A stretch of DNA of 64,000 nt from JB111 sp049856175 (lineage in GTDB: Bacteria > Actinomycetota > Actinomycetes > Actinomycetales > Actinomycetaceae): the NCBI RefSeq assembly GCF_049856175.1, contig NZ_JBNDNA010000001.1:470420-534419 (forward strand), in the 5' to 3' direction. Shown piece after piece: positions 24,654-33,359 of this stretch; within the stretch, counting starts at the first letter, position 1, and the number at the start of each line of letters is the position of its first letter. The notes below the pieces were generated by a model that saw only the letters and a program-made list of their open reading frames with translations, made no database searches and was not told the DNA's origin. The position numbers and the translations under genes are program-made.

Positions 24654-25441
24654 TTGACCAGGTCGAGATCCACGATCACCGGCACGTGGTCCGAGGCGCC
24701 CTTGCCCTTGCGCTCCTCGCGGTCGACGTAGGCGTCGGTCACCTTCGTCGACAGCTCGGGGGAGGCGTACACGAAGTCGATGCGCATGCCCTCGCCCTTG
24801 GGGAAGCGCAGCTGCTGGTAGTCCCAGTAGGTGTAGACGCCCGGCGTGTGCGGGCGCGTGACCTCGGCGTACCCGGCGTCCTCGAACGCGGCGAACGCGG
24901 CCCGCTCCGGGGCGGTCACGTGGGTCCTGCCCTCGAAGAACTCCATGCTCCAGACGTCCTCGTCCTGGGGCGCGACGTTCCAGTCGCCCATGAGCGCGAT
25001 GCGTCGGTCGGCGTCGTCCTCGAGCCAGCCGCGCGCCACGTCCTTGAGGGTCGCGAGCCACTCGAGCTTGTAGGCGTAGTGCGGGTGGTCGATCTCCCGG
25101 CCGTTGGGCACGTACAGGCTCCACAGCTTCACGTCGCCGCACAGCGCGCCGATCGCGCGCGCCTCGGCCACCGGCGGGTCACCGAACTCGGGCATGCCGG
25201 GGAAGCCGACGGCGACGTCGCTCAGTCCCACCCGCGAGGCGATGCCCACGCCGTTCCACTGGTTGAGGCCGTGCAGCGCCACCTCGTAGCCGGCCTCCTC
25301 GAACGCCGCCATCGGGAACTGCTCGGGCTTGCACTTGAGCTCCTGCATGGCCAGGACGTCGACGTCCCACCGCTCGAGGAAGGCGACGACGCGGTCGACC
25401 CGCGTGCGCACGGAGTTGACGTTCCAGGTGGCGATCCGCAT
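24650..25441 (-). CDS. xth: exodeoxyribonuclease III / AP endonuclease
   Basis: Repairs abasic sites and removes 3' blocking groups in DNA. The 263-residue EEP-fold protein begins MRIATWNVNSVRTRV with the metal-binding Asn, and contains LAMQELKCK with the catalytic Glu, GDWNVAP with the Asp-Asn pair, and GASDHVPVIVDL with the terminal Asp-His. The start is fixed by a TACCGT -10 six nt upstream. Its 3' end overlaps that of the convergent serine hydrolase gene by 4 nt. Confidence 0.95.
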   Translation of the reverse strand: MRIATWNVNSVRTRVDRVVAFLERWDVDVLAMQELKCKPEQFPMAAFEEAGYEVALHGLNQWNGVGIASRVGLSDVAVGFPGMPEFGDPPVAEARAIGALCGDVKLWSLYVPNGREIDHPHYAYKLEWLATLKDVARGWLEDDADRRIALMGDWNVAPQDEDVWSMEFFEGRTHVTAPERAAFAAFEDAGYAEVTRPHTPGVYTYWDYQQLRFPKGEGMRIDFVYASPELSTKVTDAYVDREERKGKGASDHVPVIVDLDLVN

Positions 25442-25447
25442 GCGCCC

Positions 25448-25453
25448 ACGGTA
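25448..25453 (-). promoter_or_regulatory. leaderless -10 element (TACCGT) for xth
   Basis: TACCGT on the minus strand, 6 nt before the xth ATG. Confidence 0.6.
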
Positions 25454-25597
25454 GCGCCGCCGTCCGACACGCGGCCCTCGACCTCCGCACATCTGCGCGA
25501 CCTGCCGACCCACCCTGCCGCCGAGCGCCTCGCGAACCTATGCTCGAGGGACCCGCCACGAGGACGTGGCACCGAGGCCGAAGGAGTCGTGACCCGA

Positions 25598-27121
25598 ATG
25601 ACCGTCTACGCCAACCCGGGAACCGAGTCGAGCATCGTCAGCTACCGCTCCCGCTACGACCACTGGATCAACGGGGAGTACCGCGCCCCCGTCAACGGCC
25701 GGTACTTCGAGAACCCGAGCCCCCTGACGGGCAAGACCTTCTGCGAGGTCGCGCGGGGCGACGCCGACGACATCGAGGCCGCCCTCGACGCCGCCCACGC
25801 CGCCGCGCCCGCCTGGGGGAAGACCTCGGCCACGGAGCGCGCGATCATCCTCAACAAGATTGCCGACCGGATCGAGGAGAACCTCGAGGAGATCGCCGTC
25901 GCGGAGACGTGGGAGAACGGCAAGCCCGTCCGCGAGACGCTGGCCGCCGACATCCCGCTCGCGATCGACCACTTCCGCTACTTCGCCGGGGCGATCCGCG
26001 CCCAGGAGGGCAGCCTCACCGAGATCGACGGCGACACGATCGCGTACCACTTCAACGAGCCGCTCGGCGTCGTCGGGCAGATCATCCCCTGGAACTTCCC
26101 CATCCTCATGGCGGTGTGGAAGCTGGCCCCGGCGCTCGCGGCCGGCAACGCGATCGTGCTCAAGCCGGCCGAGCAGACCCCGGCGTCGATCCTCTACCTG
26201 GTGGAGAAGATCGCCGACCTGCTGCCCCCGGGCGTCCTCAATGTGGTCAACGGGTTCGGCGCCGAGGCCGGCAAGCCGCTGGCCTCCAACCCGCGCATCC
26301 GCAAGATCGCCTTCACGGGCGAGACCACGACCGGCCGGCTGATCATGCAGTACGCCAGCCAGAACATCATCCCGGTCACCCTCGAGCTCGGCGGCAAGAG
26401 CCCGAACATCTTCTTCTCCGACGTCGCCCAGGCCAAGGACGACTTCTACGACAAGGCCCTCGAGGGCTTCACGATGTTCGCGCTCAACCAGGGCGAGGTC
26501 TGCACGTGCCCGTCGCGCGCGCTCGTCTCGGGCGACATCTACGACTCCTTCATGGCCGACGCCATCGAGCGCACCCGCGCCGTCAAGGCCGGCAACCCCC
26601 TCGACACCGAGACGATGGTCGGCGCGCAGGCCAGCAACGACCAGCTTGAGAAGATCCTCTCCTACATCGACATCGGCAAGCAGGAGGGCGCCAAGGTCCT
26701 CCTCGGCGGCGAGCGGCTCGAGCACGACGGCGATCTCGCGGACGGCTACTACATCGCGCCGACGATCTTCGAGGGTCAGAACTCGATGCGGATCTTCCAG
26801 GAGGAGATCTTCGGCCCGGTCGTGTCCGTGGCCAGGTTCGACGGCTTCGACGACGCGATCTCCATCGCCAACGACACCCTCTACGGGCTCGGCGCCGGCG
26901 TCTGGTCCCGCGAGGCCACGACCTGCTACCGGGCCGGCCGCGCGATCCAGGCCGGGCGCGTGTGGACGAACACCTACCACCAGTACCCGGCGGGCGCGGC
27001 GTTCGGCGGCTACAAGGGCTCGGGCATCGGGCGGGAGAACCACCAGATGATGCTCAGCCACTACCAGCAGACCAAGAACCTCCTGGTCAGCTACGCACCG
27101 AAGCGGCTCGGCTTCTTCTGA
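25598..27121 (+). CDS. exaC: aldehyde dehydrogenase (ExaC/acetaldehyde DH type)
   Basis: NAD-dependent oxidation of acetaldehyde or chloroacetaldehyde-like substrates to acids. The 507-residue protein has the cofactor motifs IIPWNFPILM and FTGETTTGRLIM, catalytic Glu in LELGGKSPNIFF, and the nucleophile Cys in NQGEVCTCPSRALV, where the ExaC/AldA branch carries this CTC form. It is followed by a DUF779 gene, the usual neighbour of this subfamily. Either ATG 25598 or GTG 25589 could be used; AAGGAG precedes both and the ATG gives the better-spaced start. Confidence 0.95.
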   Translation: MTVYANPGTESSIVSYRSRYDHWINGEYRAPVNGRYFENPSPLTGKTFCEVARGDADDIEAALDAAHAAAPAWGKTSATERAIILNKIADRIEENLEEIAVAETWENGKPVRETLAADIPLAIDHFRYFAGAIRAQEGSLTEIDGDTIAYHFNEPLGVVGQIIPWNFPILMAVWKLAPALAAGNAIVLKPAEQTPASILYLVEKIADLLPPGVLNVVNGFGAEAGKPLASNPRIRKIAFTGETTTGRLIMQYASQNIIPVTLELGGKSPNIFFSDVAQAKDDFYDKALEGFTMFALNQGEVCTCPSRALVSGDIYDSFMADAIERTRAVKAGNPLDTETMVGAQASNDQLEKILSYIDIGKQEGAKVLLGGERLEHDGDLADGYYIAPTIFEGQNSMRIFQEEIFGPVVSVARFDGFDDAISIANDTLYGLGAGVWSREATTCYRAGRAIQAGRVWTNTYHQYPAGAAFGGYKGSGIGRENHQMMLSHYQQTKNLLVSYAPKRLGFF

Positions 27122-27136
27122 GCCGTCCCGACGGCG

Positions 27137-27164
27137 GGTGCCCGGCCCGGGTGGGCCGGGCACC
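27137..27164 (+). terminator. hairpin between aldehyde dehydrogenase and DUF779 genes
   Basis: GGTGCCCGGCCC, loop GGGT, GGGCCGGGCACC forms a perfect 12-bp stem 15 nt after the dehydrogenase stop. It may attenuate expression of the DUF779 gene. Confidence 0.65.
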
Positions 27165-27180
27165 CCGGGAAGGATCTGAC

Positions 27181-27633
27181 ATGACGACGACGGAGCGGGT
27201 CGCGCTCACCGACGACGCGGCGGCGCTGCTGCGGCGGCTGCGCGCCACGCACGGCGAGCTGATGTTCCACCAGTCCGGCGGCTGCTGCGACGGGTCGTCC
27301 CCCATGTGCTTCGCGCAGGGCGACTTCCTCACCGGCGACGCCGACGTCCACCTCGGCGACCTCACGGTCCCGGGGGAGGCCGGAGGAGATCCCTCGTCCG
27401 ACGACGCGTTCACCGTGCCCGTGTGGATGAGCCGGAACCAGTTCGAGGTCTGGCGCCACACGCACCTGACGATCGACGTGGTGGCGGGCCGCGGCGCCGG
27501 CTTCTCCCTCGAGGCGCCCGACGGCGTGCGGTTCCTCATCCGCTCGCGCCTGTTCACGGACGCCGAGGCGGCAGAGCTGGGCGACGACGACGCCGAGCGC
27601 GTGGGCGTGGGCGCGGCGGCCGGCGCGGGGTGA
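27181..27633 (+). CDS. DUF779 domain protein
   Basis: A 150-residue protein with the family signature MFHQSGGCCDGSSPMC (from about residue 24) and the conserved WRHTHLTIDVVAGRGAGFSLE. DUF779 genes regularly follow ExaC-type aldehyde dehydrogenases and are thought to assist them, but the biochemical role is not established. The cysteine cluster could bind a metal. AAGGAT provides the ribosome site. The C-terminal tail (GVGVGAAAGAG) runs into a duplicated segment that includes the stop codon. Confidence 0.9.
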   Translation: MTTTERVALTDDAAALLRRLRATHGELMFHQSGGCCDGSSPMCFAQGDFLTGDADVHLGDLTVPGEAGGDPSSDDAFTVPVWMSRNQFEVWRHTHLTIDVVAGRGAGFSLEAPDGVRFLIRSRLFTDAEAAELGDDDAERVGVGAAAGAG

Positions 27634-27710
27634 GCGTCGGCGTCGGGCCGGGGTGACCGGCCGCGCCGGGCGTCGGACCCGCGCGGGGTGAGCGTCGGCG
27701 TCGGGCCGGG
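27623..27710. repeat. 30-bp direct repeat spanning the DUF779 gene stop
   Basis: An identical 30-bp segment beginning GCGCGGGGTGAGCGTCGG lies at 27623-27652 and 27681-27710. Copy 1 contains the stop codon of the DUF779 gene. The sequence between shows a degraded GGGGTGACC copy. Confidence 0.88.
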
Positions 27711-27716
27711 TCCGGC

Positions 27717-27722
27717 TACCCT
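27717..27722 (+). promoter_or_regulatory. leaderless -10 element (TACCCT) for pyrE
   Basis: TACCCT ends 6 nt before the pyrE GTG and no ribosome site is present. Confidence 0.6.
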
Positions 27723-27728
27723 CGCTCC

Positions 27729-28316
27729 GTGACCTCGACGCCCGCACCTGCCTCGAACGACCCCCAGCGCGCCCGCCTCGCCGCCTTCGTCGGCGAGCTC
27801 GGCGTGGTGCGCGGGAGGGTCGTGCTCTCCTCGGGCAAGGAGTCCGACTACTACGTGGACATGCGTCGCGTGACGCTGCACCAGGAGGCCGGTCCGCTGC
27901 TCGGGCACGTCCTGCTCGACCTGCTCGAGGAGGAGGGGCTCGGGGCCGGCGAGATCGACGCCGTCGGCGGGCTCACCCTCGGCGCCGACCCGGTGGCGAC
28001 GGCGATCATGCACGCCGCGTCGTCGCGGGGTCAGGGGGTGGACGCGTTCGTCGTGCGCAAGGAGGCCAAGGCCCACGGCATGCAGCGGAGGATCGAGGGC
28101 CCGGACATCGCGGGCCGGCGGGTCGTCGTCGTGGAGGACACGTCGACGACCGGCGGCTCCGCCCTGACCGCCGCGCACGCCGTGGCCGAGGCGGGGGCGG
28201 AGATCGCCGCCGTCCTCGTGGTGCTCGACCGCGCGACGGGTGCCCGCGAGGCCGTCGAGGAGGCCGGTCACCGCTACCTCAACGCGCTCGAGCTCGCCGA
28301 CGTCGGCCTTGCCTGA
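27729..28316 (+). CDS. pyrE: orotate phosphoribosyltransferase
   Basis: Converts orotate and PRPP to OMP in de novo pyrimidine synthesis. The 195-residue protein has SSGKESDYYVDMRRVTL (orotate loop), the flexible-loop RKEAKAHG, and the PRPP signature VVVVEDTSTTGGSAL (about residue 136). It is not clustered with other pyr genes. Length is slightly above the bacterial average because of a short N-terminal extension. Confidence 0.95.
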   Translation: MTSTPAPASNDPQRARLAAFVGELGVVRGRVVLSSGKESDYYVDMRRVTLHQEAGPLLGHVLLDLLEEEGLGAGEIDAVGGLTLGADPVATAIMHAASSRGQGVDAFVVRKEAKAHGMQRRIEGPDIAGRRVVVVEDTSTTGGSALTAAHAVAEAGAEIAAVLVVLDRATGAREAVEEAGHRYLNALELADVGLA

Positions 28317-28472
28317 CGAGCCGAGTCGCTCATCCGCCGACCGGCGCTTTCCCGCCGCCGGCGGGCCCCAAAGTGCCGTGGCCGGCCACCTCCCGCCTGC
28401 CGCTGACCACCCCGCTGCTGCCGCCGACCACCTCCCTCCTGCCGCGGCCAGCCCTGACCGGCCCCCTCCTGT

Positions 28473-28546
28473 CGCCGAGGCAGTCGGCAAACCGGTGAGT
28501 CAGCGCCCCGCGTCGACTGACTCGGCGGTTGCCCGATTGACTCGAC
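28473..28546 (+). repeat. palindromic element A, copy 1
   Basis: It opens GCCGAGGCAGTCGGCAA, has inner arms GAGTCAG (28497-28503) and CTGACTC (28517-28523), and ends TTGCCCGATTGACTCGAC. It lies between pyrE and the methyltransferase gene. Confidence 0.8.
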
Positions 28547-28554
28547 GGGGCGGG

Positions 28555-29238
28555 GTGCCGGACGAGGGCGAACCGAGGGAGTCCGAGCCGAGGAGCTTCC
28601 CCGCCGACACCCCGGACATCGCCGACGACGACGAGCGCAGCGTCGGCGTCGGACCGTGGCAGGGAGAGGTGCCGGACGACCCGCGGCTGGACCCCGAGCT
28701 GCTGGCTGCGGGGGACCGGCGCAACGTCGCGGACCACTACCGGTACTGGAGCGTCGAGGCGATCCGCGCCGACCTCGCCTCCCGGGCGCACCCGCTGCAC
28801 CTCGCACTGCTCAACACCGGGCGCGACCTCAACATCGGCTCGCTCGTGCGCACCGCGAACGCGTTCAACCTGGCGTCGGTGCAGATCGTCGGCCGGCGCC
28901 GGTGGAACCGCCGTGGCGCCATGGTCACGGATCGCTACCTGAACGTCGAGCACCGCGCGGACGCCGCGGACCTGCTCGCGTGGGCGCGCTGCCGGGGGCT
29001 CGCCGTGCTCGGGCTCGACAACCTGCCGGGCGCCGTCCCGCTCGAGGGGCGGGCGCTGCCGCGGGAGGCGGTCCTCGTCCTCGGCGAGGAGTCGGCGGGG
29101 CTGCCGGACGAGCTGCTGGCCGGCTGCGACCTCCTGCTCGAGATCACCCAGCACGGCTCCACGCGGTCGCTCAACGTGGCCGCCGCCGGCGCGATCGCCA
29201 TGCACGCGTGGATGACGCAGCACGCGGTGCTCGGGTAG
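28555..29238 (+). CDS. SpoU/TrmH-family RNA 2'-O-methyltransferase
   Basis: SAM-dependent SPOUT methylase acting on tRNA or rRNA ribose. Motif 1 is NTGRDLNIGSLVRTANAF, motif 2 LGEESAGLPDELL, and motif 3 HGSTRSLNVAAAGAIAMHAW, the knotted SAM site. An acidic N-terminal extension precedes the catalytic domain. GTG 28555 was taken as start because everything upstream is element A or low complexity; GTG 28669 is an alternative with a purine-rich stretch immediately before it. The exact target nucleotide cannot be read from sequence. Confidence 0.88.
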   Translation: MPDEGEPRESEPRSFPADTPDIADDDERSVGVGPWQGEVPDDPRLDPELLAAGDRRNVADHYRYWSVEAIRADLASRAHPLHLALLNTGRDLNIGSLVRTANAFNLASVQIVGRRRWNRRGAMVTDRYLNVEHRADAADLLAWARCRGLAVLGLDNLPGAVPLEGRALPREAVLVLGEESAGLPDELLAGCDLLLEITQHGSTRSLNVAAAGAIAMHAWMTQHAVLG

Positions 29239-29422
29239 GTGCACCGATGCCGACTCCCTCCGGCGCCCTCTCGGCGACCTCGGGCACGCGGGCACGTCGG
29301 CCGCCGTCCCAGGAGCGACGGATGCCCCGGACATGTCGGAGGGACGGATGCCCCGAACATCGCGCCCGGATCGGTGGGATGATCGGGCCGACAGCACCAC
29401 GCCCCAGTTCAGGAGGTCCACG

Positions 29423-30445
29423 ATGCCCATCGCTACCCCGGACGTATACGTCGAGATGATCGACCGGGCCAAGGCGGGCAAGTTCGCCTACCCGGCCATC
29501 AACGTCACGTCCTCGCAGACCCTGACGGCCGCGCTGCGCGGCTTCGCCGAGGCCGAGTCCGACGGCATCATCCAGGTCTCCGTCGGTGGCGCGGAGTACG
29601 CGTCCGGCTCCACCGTCAAGGACCGCATCGCCGGCTCCCTCGCGCTCGCCGCATATGCGAAGGAGGTCGCCAAGGGCTACCCGGTGACCGTCGCGCTGCA
29701 CACCGACCACTGCGCCGAGCCGAACCTCGACTCGTGGGTCCGCCCGCTCCTGGAGATCGCCAAGGCCGAGGTCGACGCCGGTCGTCTGCCCGCGTTCCAG
29801 TCGCACATGTGGGACGGCTCGACGGTCGACCTCGAGACCAACCTCCGCATCGCCGAGGAGCTCCTCGAGAAGTCCGTCGCGGCCCGCACGCTGCTGGAGA
29901 TCGAGATCGGCGTCGTCGGCGGCGAGGAGGACGGCCACGAGGCCGAGATCAACGAGAAGCTGTACACCACCGCGGAGGACGGCCTGGCCACGGCCCGCGC
30001 CCTCGGCACCGGTGAGAAGGGCCGGTACCTCACGGCCCTGACCTTCGGCAACGTCCACGGTGTGTACAAGCCGGGCGCCGTCAAGCTGCGCCCCGAGCTG
30101 CTCGGCGAGATCCAGAGCGCGGTCGGCAAGGAGGTCGGCAAGGAGAACCCGTTCGACCTCGTGTTCCACGGCGGCTCCGGCTCGACCTCCGAGGAGGTCG
30201 CCACCGCGGTGCGCAACGGCGTCATCAAGATGAACGTCGACACCGACACCCAGTACGCGTTCACGCGCCCGGTCGTGGAGCACATGTTCCGCAGCTACGA
30301 CGGCGTGCTGAAGATCGACGGCGAGGTCGGCAACAAGAAGCAGTACGACCCGCGCGCCTGGGGCAAGGCGGCCGAGGCCGGCATGGCCCAGCGCATCGTC
30401 GAGTCCTGCGAGTGGCTCGGCTCGGCGGGCACGAAGATCGCCTGA
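29423..30445 (+). CDS. fbaA: class II fructose-bisphosphate aldolase
   Basis: Zinc-dependent interconversion of fructose 1,6-bisphosphate with triose phosphates in glycolysis and gluconeogenesis. The 340-residue type-A enzyme has the zinc ligands in VALHTDHCAEP (about 90-100) and LTFGNVHGVYKPG, and the phosphate-binding VFHGGSGSTSEEV. AGGAGG lies 6 nt before the ATG. It belongs with pckG, several kb downstream, in gluconeogenesis. Confidence 0.97.
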   Translation: MPIATPDVYVEMIDRAKAGKFAYPAINVTSSQTLTAALRGFAEAESDGIIQVSVGGAEYASGSTVKDRIAGSLALAAYAKEVAKGYPVTVALHTDHCAEPNLDSWVRPLLEIAKAEVDAGRLPAFQSHMWDGSTVDLETNLRIAEELLEKSVAARTLLEIEIGVVGGEEDGHEAEINEKLYTTAEDGLATARALGTGEKGRYLTALTFGNVHGVYKPGAVKLRPELLGEIQSAVGKEVGKENPFDLVFHGGSGSTSEEVATAVRNGVIKMNVDTDTQYAFTRPVVEHMFRSYDGVLKIDGEVGNKKQYDPRAWGKAAEAGMAQRIVESCEWLGSAGTKIA

Positions 30446-30505
30446 CGAGCCCGTAGCGCCGGCCGCCCCGGCGCGAAGCGCGATCCCCACGACGGCGGGG
30501 CGACA

Positions 30506-30660
30506 GAGGTCCGCTCACTCGTGGGCCGGACGCACGTGCGTTAGAACCGCGCTCATTGGTCATGTGGGGTGGGCAGGAGTCCGCTGACTGGTCATATGGG
30601 GCGGGCAGAAGTCCGCTCACTCGTCGTGCGGGGCGGGCAGAAGTCCGCTCACTCGTCGGT
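30506..30660 (-). repeat. 32-bp tandem repeats B, containing the cysK stop
   Basis: Read on the minus strand the unit is CGAGTGAGCGGACTTCTGCC plus a GC-rich remainder. Four full or near-full copies and a partial one run from the cysK stop codon to 30506. The TGA of cysK lies inside the first copy (GACGAGTGAGCGG). Related copies sit at the end of pckG. Confidence 0.85.
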
Positions 30661-31611
30661 GGGGCGGACATGGTCGAAGAGCTCGGAGGAGACGTAGCGC
30701 TCCCCGCCGTCGGGCAGGATCGCCACGATCGTCCGCCCCGCGTGCTCCGGTCGGCGCGCGAGCCGTGCCGCGGCGTGCAGGGCCGCCCCGGAGGAGACGC
30801 CGAGGAGCAGCCCCTCGGTGCGCGCCGCCCGCCGCGCCCAGCCGATGGCCTCGTCCTGCGGGACGGTGACGATCTCGTCGATGAGCTCCAGGTCGGTCAC
30901 GGGCGGCACCCCGTTGCCCCCGGTGATGCCCTGGATCTTGTGCGCCTGCCACTCGCCGCCGCTGAGCACCGGGGCCTCCGCGGGCTCTACGCCGACGAGC
31001 CGGACGTCCGGGTTATTTGTGCGCAGGAACCGCCCGGCCCCGCTCAGGGTGCCGCCGGTGCCCGTGGTCGCGACGAGCACGTCGACCCGCCCGCCGGTGT
31101 CCGCCCAGATCTCCGGTCCGGTCGTGGCCTCGTGCACCCCCGGGTTGGCCGGGTTGCCGCCCTGGCCGGACAGGAACAGCGTCGGGTCCTCCTCGACGAG
31201 CCGGTTGGCGTACTGGTTCGCCCCCGCCATGCCCTCGGCGCCGGGCGTGAGGACGAGCTCGGCGCCGAACGAACGGATGAGGGCGCGGCGCTCGTGGGAC
31301 ACGTCGTCGGGCAGCACGATGACCACCCGGTAGCCGAGGAGCGCCCCGATCCACGCGAACGCGATGCCGGTGTTGCCGCTGGTCGCCTCGAGGATGGTCC
31401 CGCCCGGGGCGAGCCGCCCGTCCGCCTCCGCCGCCCGCACGATCGACAGCGCGGTGCGGTCCTTGACGCTGGAGGCCGGGTTGTACGCCTCGAGCTTGCC
31501 GAGCACGGTGGCCGGCGGTGCCTGCCCTGCGTCGTCGTGCAGGAGGCGGCCCACGCGCACCAGCGGGGTCCGGCCGACCAGGTCGGTGGCGTTCTCGGCG
31601 ATCGCGGTCAT
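30649..31611 (-). CDS. cysK: cysteine synthase A
   Basis: PLP enzyme forming cysteine from O-acetylserine and sulfide. The 320-residue protein has the PLP lysine in NPASSVKDRTA (about residue 47), the substrate loop TSGNTGIA, the phosphate clamp TTGTGGTLSG, and GVSSGAALHAA near the C-terminus. GGAGCTTGAG precedes the ATG. No cysE is adjacent. Its last codons (VRPTDE, stop) form the first unit of the downstream tandem array. Confidence 0.95.
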   Translation of the reverse strand: MTAIAENATDLVGRTPLVRVGRLLHDDAGQAPPATVLGKLEAYNPASSVKDRTALSIVRAAEADGRLAPGGTILEATSGNTGIAFAWIGALLGYRVVIVLPDDVSHERRALIRSFGAELVLTPGAEGMAGANQYANRLVEEDPTLFLSGQGGNPANPGVHEATTGPEIWADTGGRVDVLVATTGTGGTLSGAGRFLRTNNPDVRLVGVEPAEAPVLSGGEWQAHKIQGITGGNGVPPVTDLELIDEIVTVPQDEAIGWARRAARTEGLLLGVSSGAALHAAARLARRPEHAGRTIVAILPDGGERYVSSELFDHVRPTDE

Positions 31612-31696
31612 CTCAAGCTCCTCGGGGATCGATGACGGTGAGCCTCGCACCAGCACCCGACGTCGTACCCCGCTACCGCACACGGTTCCGGATCGT

Positions 31697-31783
31697 GGAC
31701 ACGGAGCGCCCGGCCCGCGTCGGCGCGCCCGCCGTCCCCGAGCACGCAGGACACGGAGCGCCCGGCCCGCGTCGGCGCGCCCG
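31697..31783. repeat. 35-bp direct repeat in cysK-purA intergenic region
   Basis: GGACACGGAGCGCCCGGCCC begins an identical 35-bp segment at 31697-31731 and 31749-31783, 52 bp apart, between the divergent cysK and purA starts. A TACGCT -10-like hexamer for purA follows at 31786-31791. Confidence 0.85.
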
Positions 31784-31839
31784 GGTACGCTCGAGCGGTC
31801 GTCGGGGCGCCCGGCGCCAGCGAGCAGAGGGAGCAGCAC

Positions 31840-33126
31840 ATGCCGGCAGTCGTGGTCGTCGGGGCCCAGTGGGGCGACGAGGGCAAGGGCAAGGCGACCG
31901 ACCAGCTCGGCAGCCGCGTCGACTACGTCGTCAAGTTCAACGGCGGCAACAACGCGGGGCACACGGTGGTCGTCGGCGACGAGAAGTACGCCCTCCACCT
32001 GCTTCCGTCGGGCATCCTCAGCCCCGGCGTGATCCCGGTGATCGGCAACGGCGTCGTCGTCGACGTCGACGTGCTCTTCGAGGAGCTCGACGCCCTGGCG
32101 GCCCGCGGCGTCGACGTCTCGCGCCTGCGGGTCTCCGCGAACGCGCACCTCATCCCCAGCTACAACCGCACCCTCGACAAGGTGACGGAGCGCTTCCTCG
32201 GCAAGCGCCAGATCGGCACCACCGGCCGCGGCATCGGCCCCACCTACGCGGACAAGATGAGCCGCGTGGGCCTGCGCGTCCAGGACCTGTTCGACGAGTC
32301 GATCCTGCGGCAGAAGGTCGAGGCCGCGCTCGACTTCAAGAACCAGGTGCTCGTCAAGCTCTACAACCGGCGCGCGGCGGACGTCGACGTCGTCGTCGAC
32401 GAGCTCCTCACCCACGCCGAGCGGCTACGCCCGATGGTCAGTGACGTCGCCCTCGAGCTCAACCAGGCCCTGGACACGGGCAAGATCGTCCTGTTCGAGG
32501 CCGGCCAGGCGGCCATGCTCGACGTGGACCACGGCACCTACCCGTTCGTCACCTCCTCCTCCGCGACGGCGGGCGGCGCCTGCACCGGCTCGGGCGTCGG
32601 CCCCACGCGGATCGACCGGGTCGTCGGCGTCATCAAGGCGTACACGACCCGGGTCGGCGAGGGTCCGTTCCCCACCGAGCTCGACGACGACATGGGCGAG
32701 CACCTGCGCAAGACCGGCGGCGAGTTCGGCGTGACCACCGGACGCCCGCGCAGGACCGGCTGGTACGACGCCGTCATCGCCCGCTTCGCCTCGCGCGTCA
32801 ACGGGCTCACCGACCTCGTGCTCACCAAGCTCGACGTCCTCACGGGCCTGGAGCGAGTCCCGGTGTGCGTGGCCTACGACGTCGACGGCGTCCGCCACGA
32901 CGAGATGCCCGCCGACCAGTCGGCGTTCCACCACGCGACGCCGATCTACGAGGAGCTGCCCGGCTGGTGGGAGGACATCAGCGACGTGCGCCGCTTCGAG
33001 GACCTGCCACAGGCCGCCCAGGACTACGTGCTCGCCCTCGAGGAGATGTCCGGGACGCGGATCTCGGCGATCGGGGTGGGACCGGACCGCGAGGCGACGA
33101 TCGTCCGCCACGACCTCATCGACTGA
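31840..33126 (+). CDS. purA: adenylosuccinate synthetase
   Basis: GTP-dependent first step from IMP to AMP. The 428-residue protein begins MPAVVVVGAQWGDEGKGKATDQL with the GTP-binding loop. It contains FNGGNNAGHTVV, TTGRGIGPTYADKMSRVGLR and the C-terminal GVGPDREATIVR. The start follows GAGCAGAGGGAG. It is transcribed alone, ahead of a very strong convergent terminator, and complements the purD/C/S/Q genes further along. Confidence 0.98.
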   Translation: MPAVVVVGAQWGDEGKGKATDQLGSRVDYVVKFNGGNNAGHTVVVGDEKYALHLLPSGILSPGVIPVIGNGVVVDVDVLFEELDALAARGVDVSRLRVSANAHLIPSYNRTLDKVTERFLGKRQIGTTGRGIGPTYADKMSRVGLRVQDLFDESILRQKVEAALDFKNQVLVKLYNRRAADVDVVVDELLTHAERLRPMVSDVALELNQALDTGKIVLFEAGQAAMLDVDHGTYPFVTSSSATAGGACTGSGVGPTRIDRVVGVIKAYTTRVGEGPFPTELDDDMGEHLRKTGGEFGVTTGRPRRTGWYDAVIARFASRVNGLTDLVLTKLDVLTGLERVPVCVAYDVDGVRHDEMPADQSAFHHATPIYEELPGWWEDISDVRRFEDLPQAAQDYVLALEEMSGTRISAIGVGPDREATIVRHDLID

Positions 33127-33250
33127 CCGAGTTCGGCTGCCGGAAGGGCACGAAGGGCCACAACCGACGCCGACGCCTCCGGGCTCGACGGCGACGACAC
33201 CTCTCGCCCCGGCTCCTCCTGTCACGGCTCCTCCCGTCACGCCACGCCCG

Positions 33251-33290
33251 ACGACGACGGCCGCCTCCCGAAGGAGGCGGCCGTCGTCGT
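33251..33290. terminator. bidirectional terminator, purA / lipoprotein gene
   Basis: ACGACGACGGCCGCCTCC, loop CGAA, GGAGGCGGCCGTCGTCGT forms a perfect 18-bp stem with a stable tetraloop between convergent genes. Confidence 0.9.
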
Positions 33291-33359
33291 TGCTGCGGGA
33301 CCGGGGCTCCGCCCGGCCGGACGTCTGCTCCGGAGGTGCGCTCCGGCGTCGTGCGGGGT

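Noticed and set aside
28240..28554. Long N-terminal extension of the SpoU-type methyltransferase
   Set aside because: This part overlaps pyrE and reads through element A and low-complexity DNA, with no similarity to the enzyme family.
30506..30660. Possible CRISPR or attachment-site array
   Set aside because: 32-bp units are directly adjacent without spacers; no integrase, tRNA or cas gene is near.
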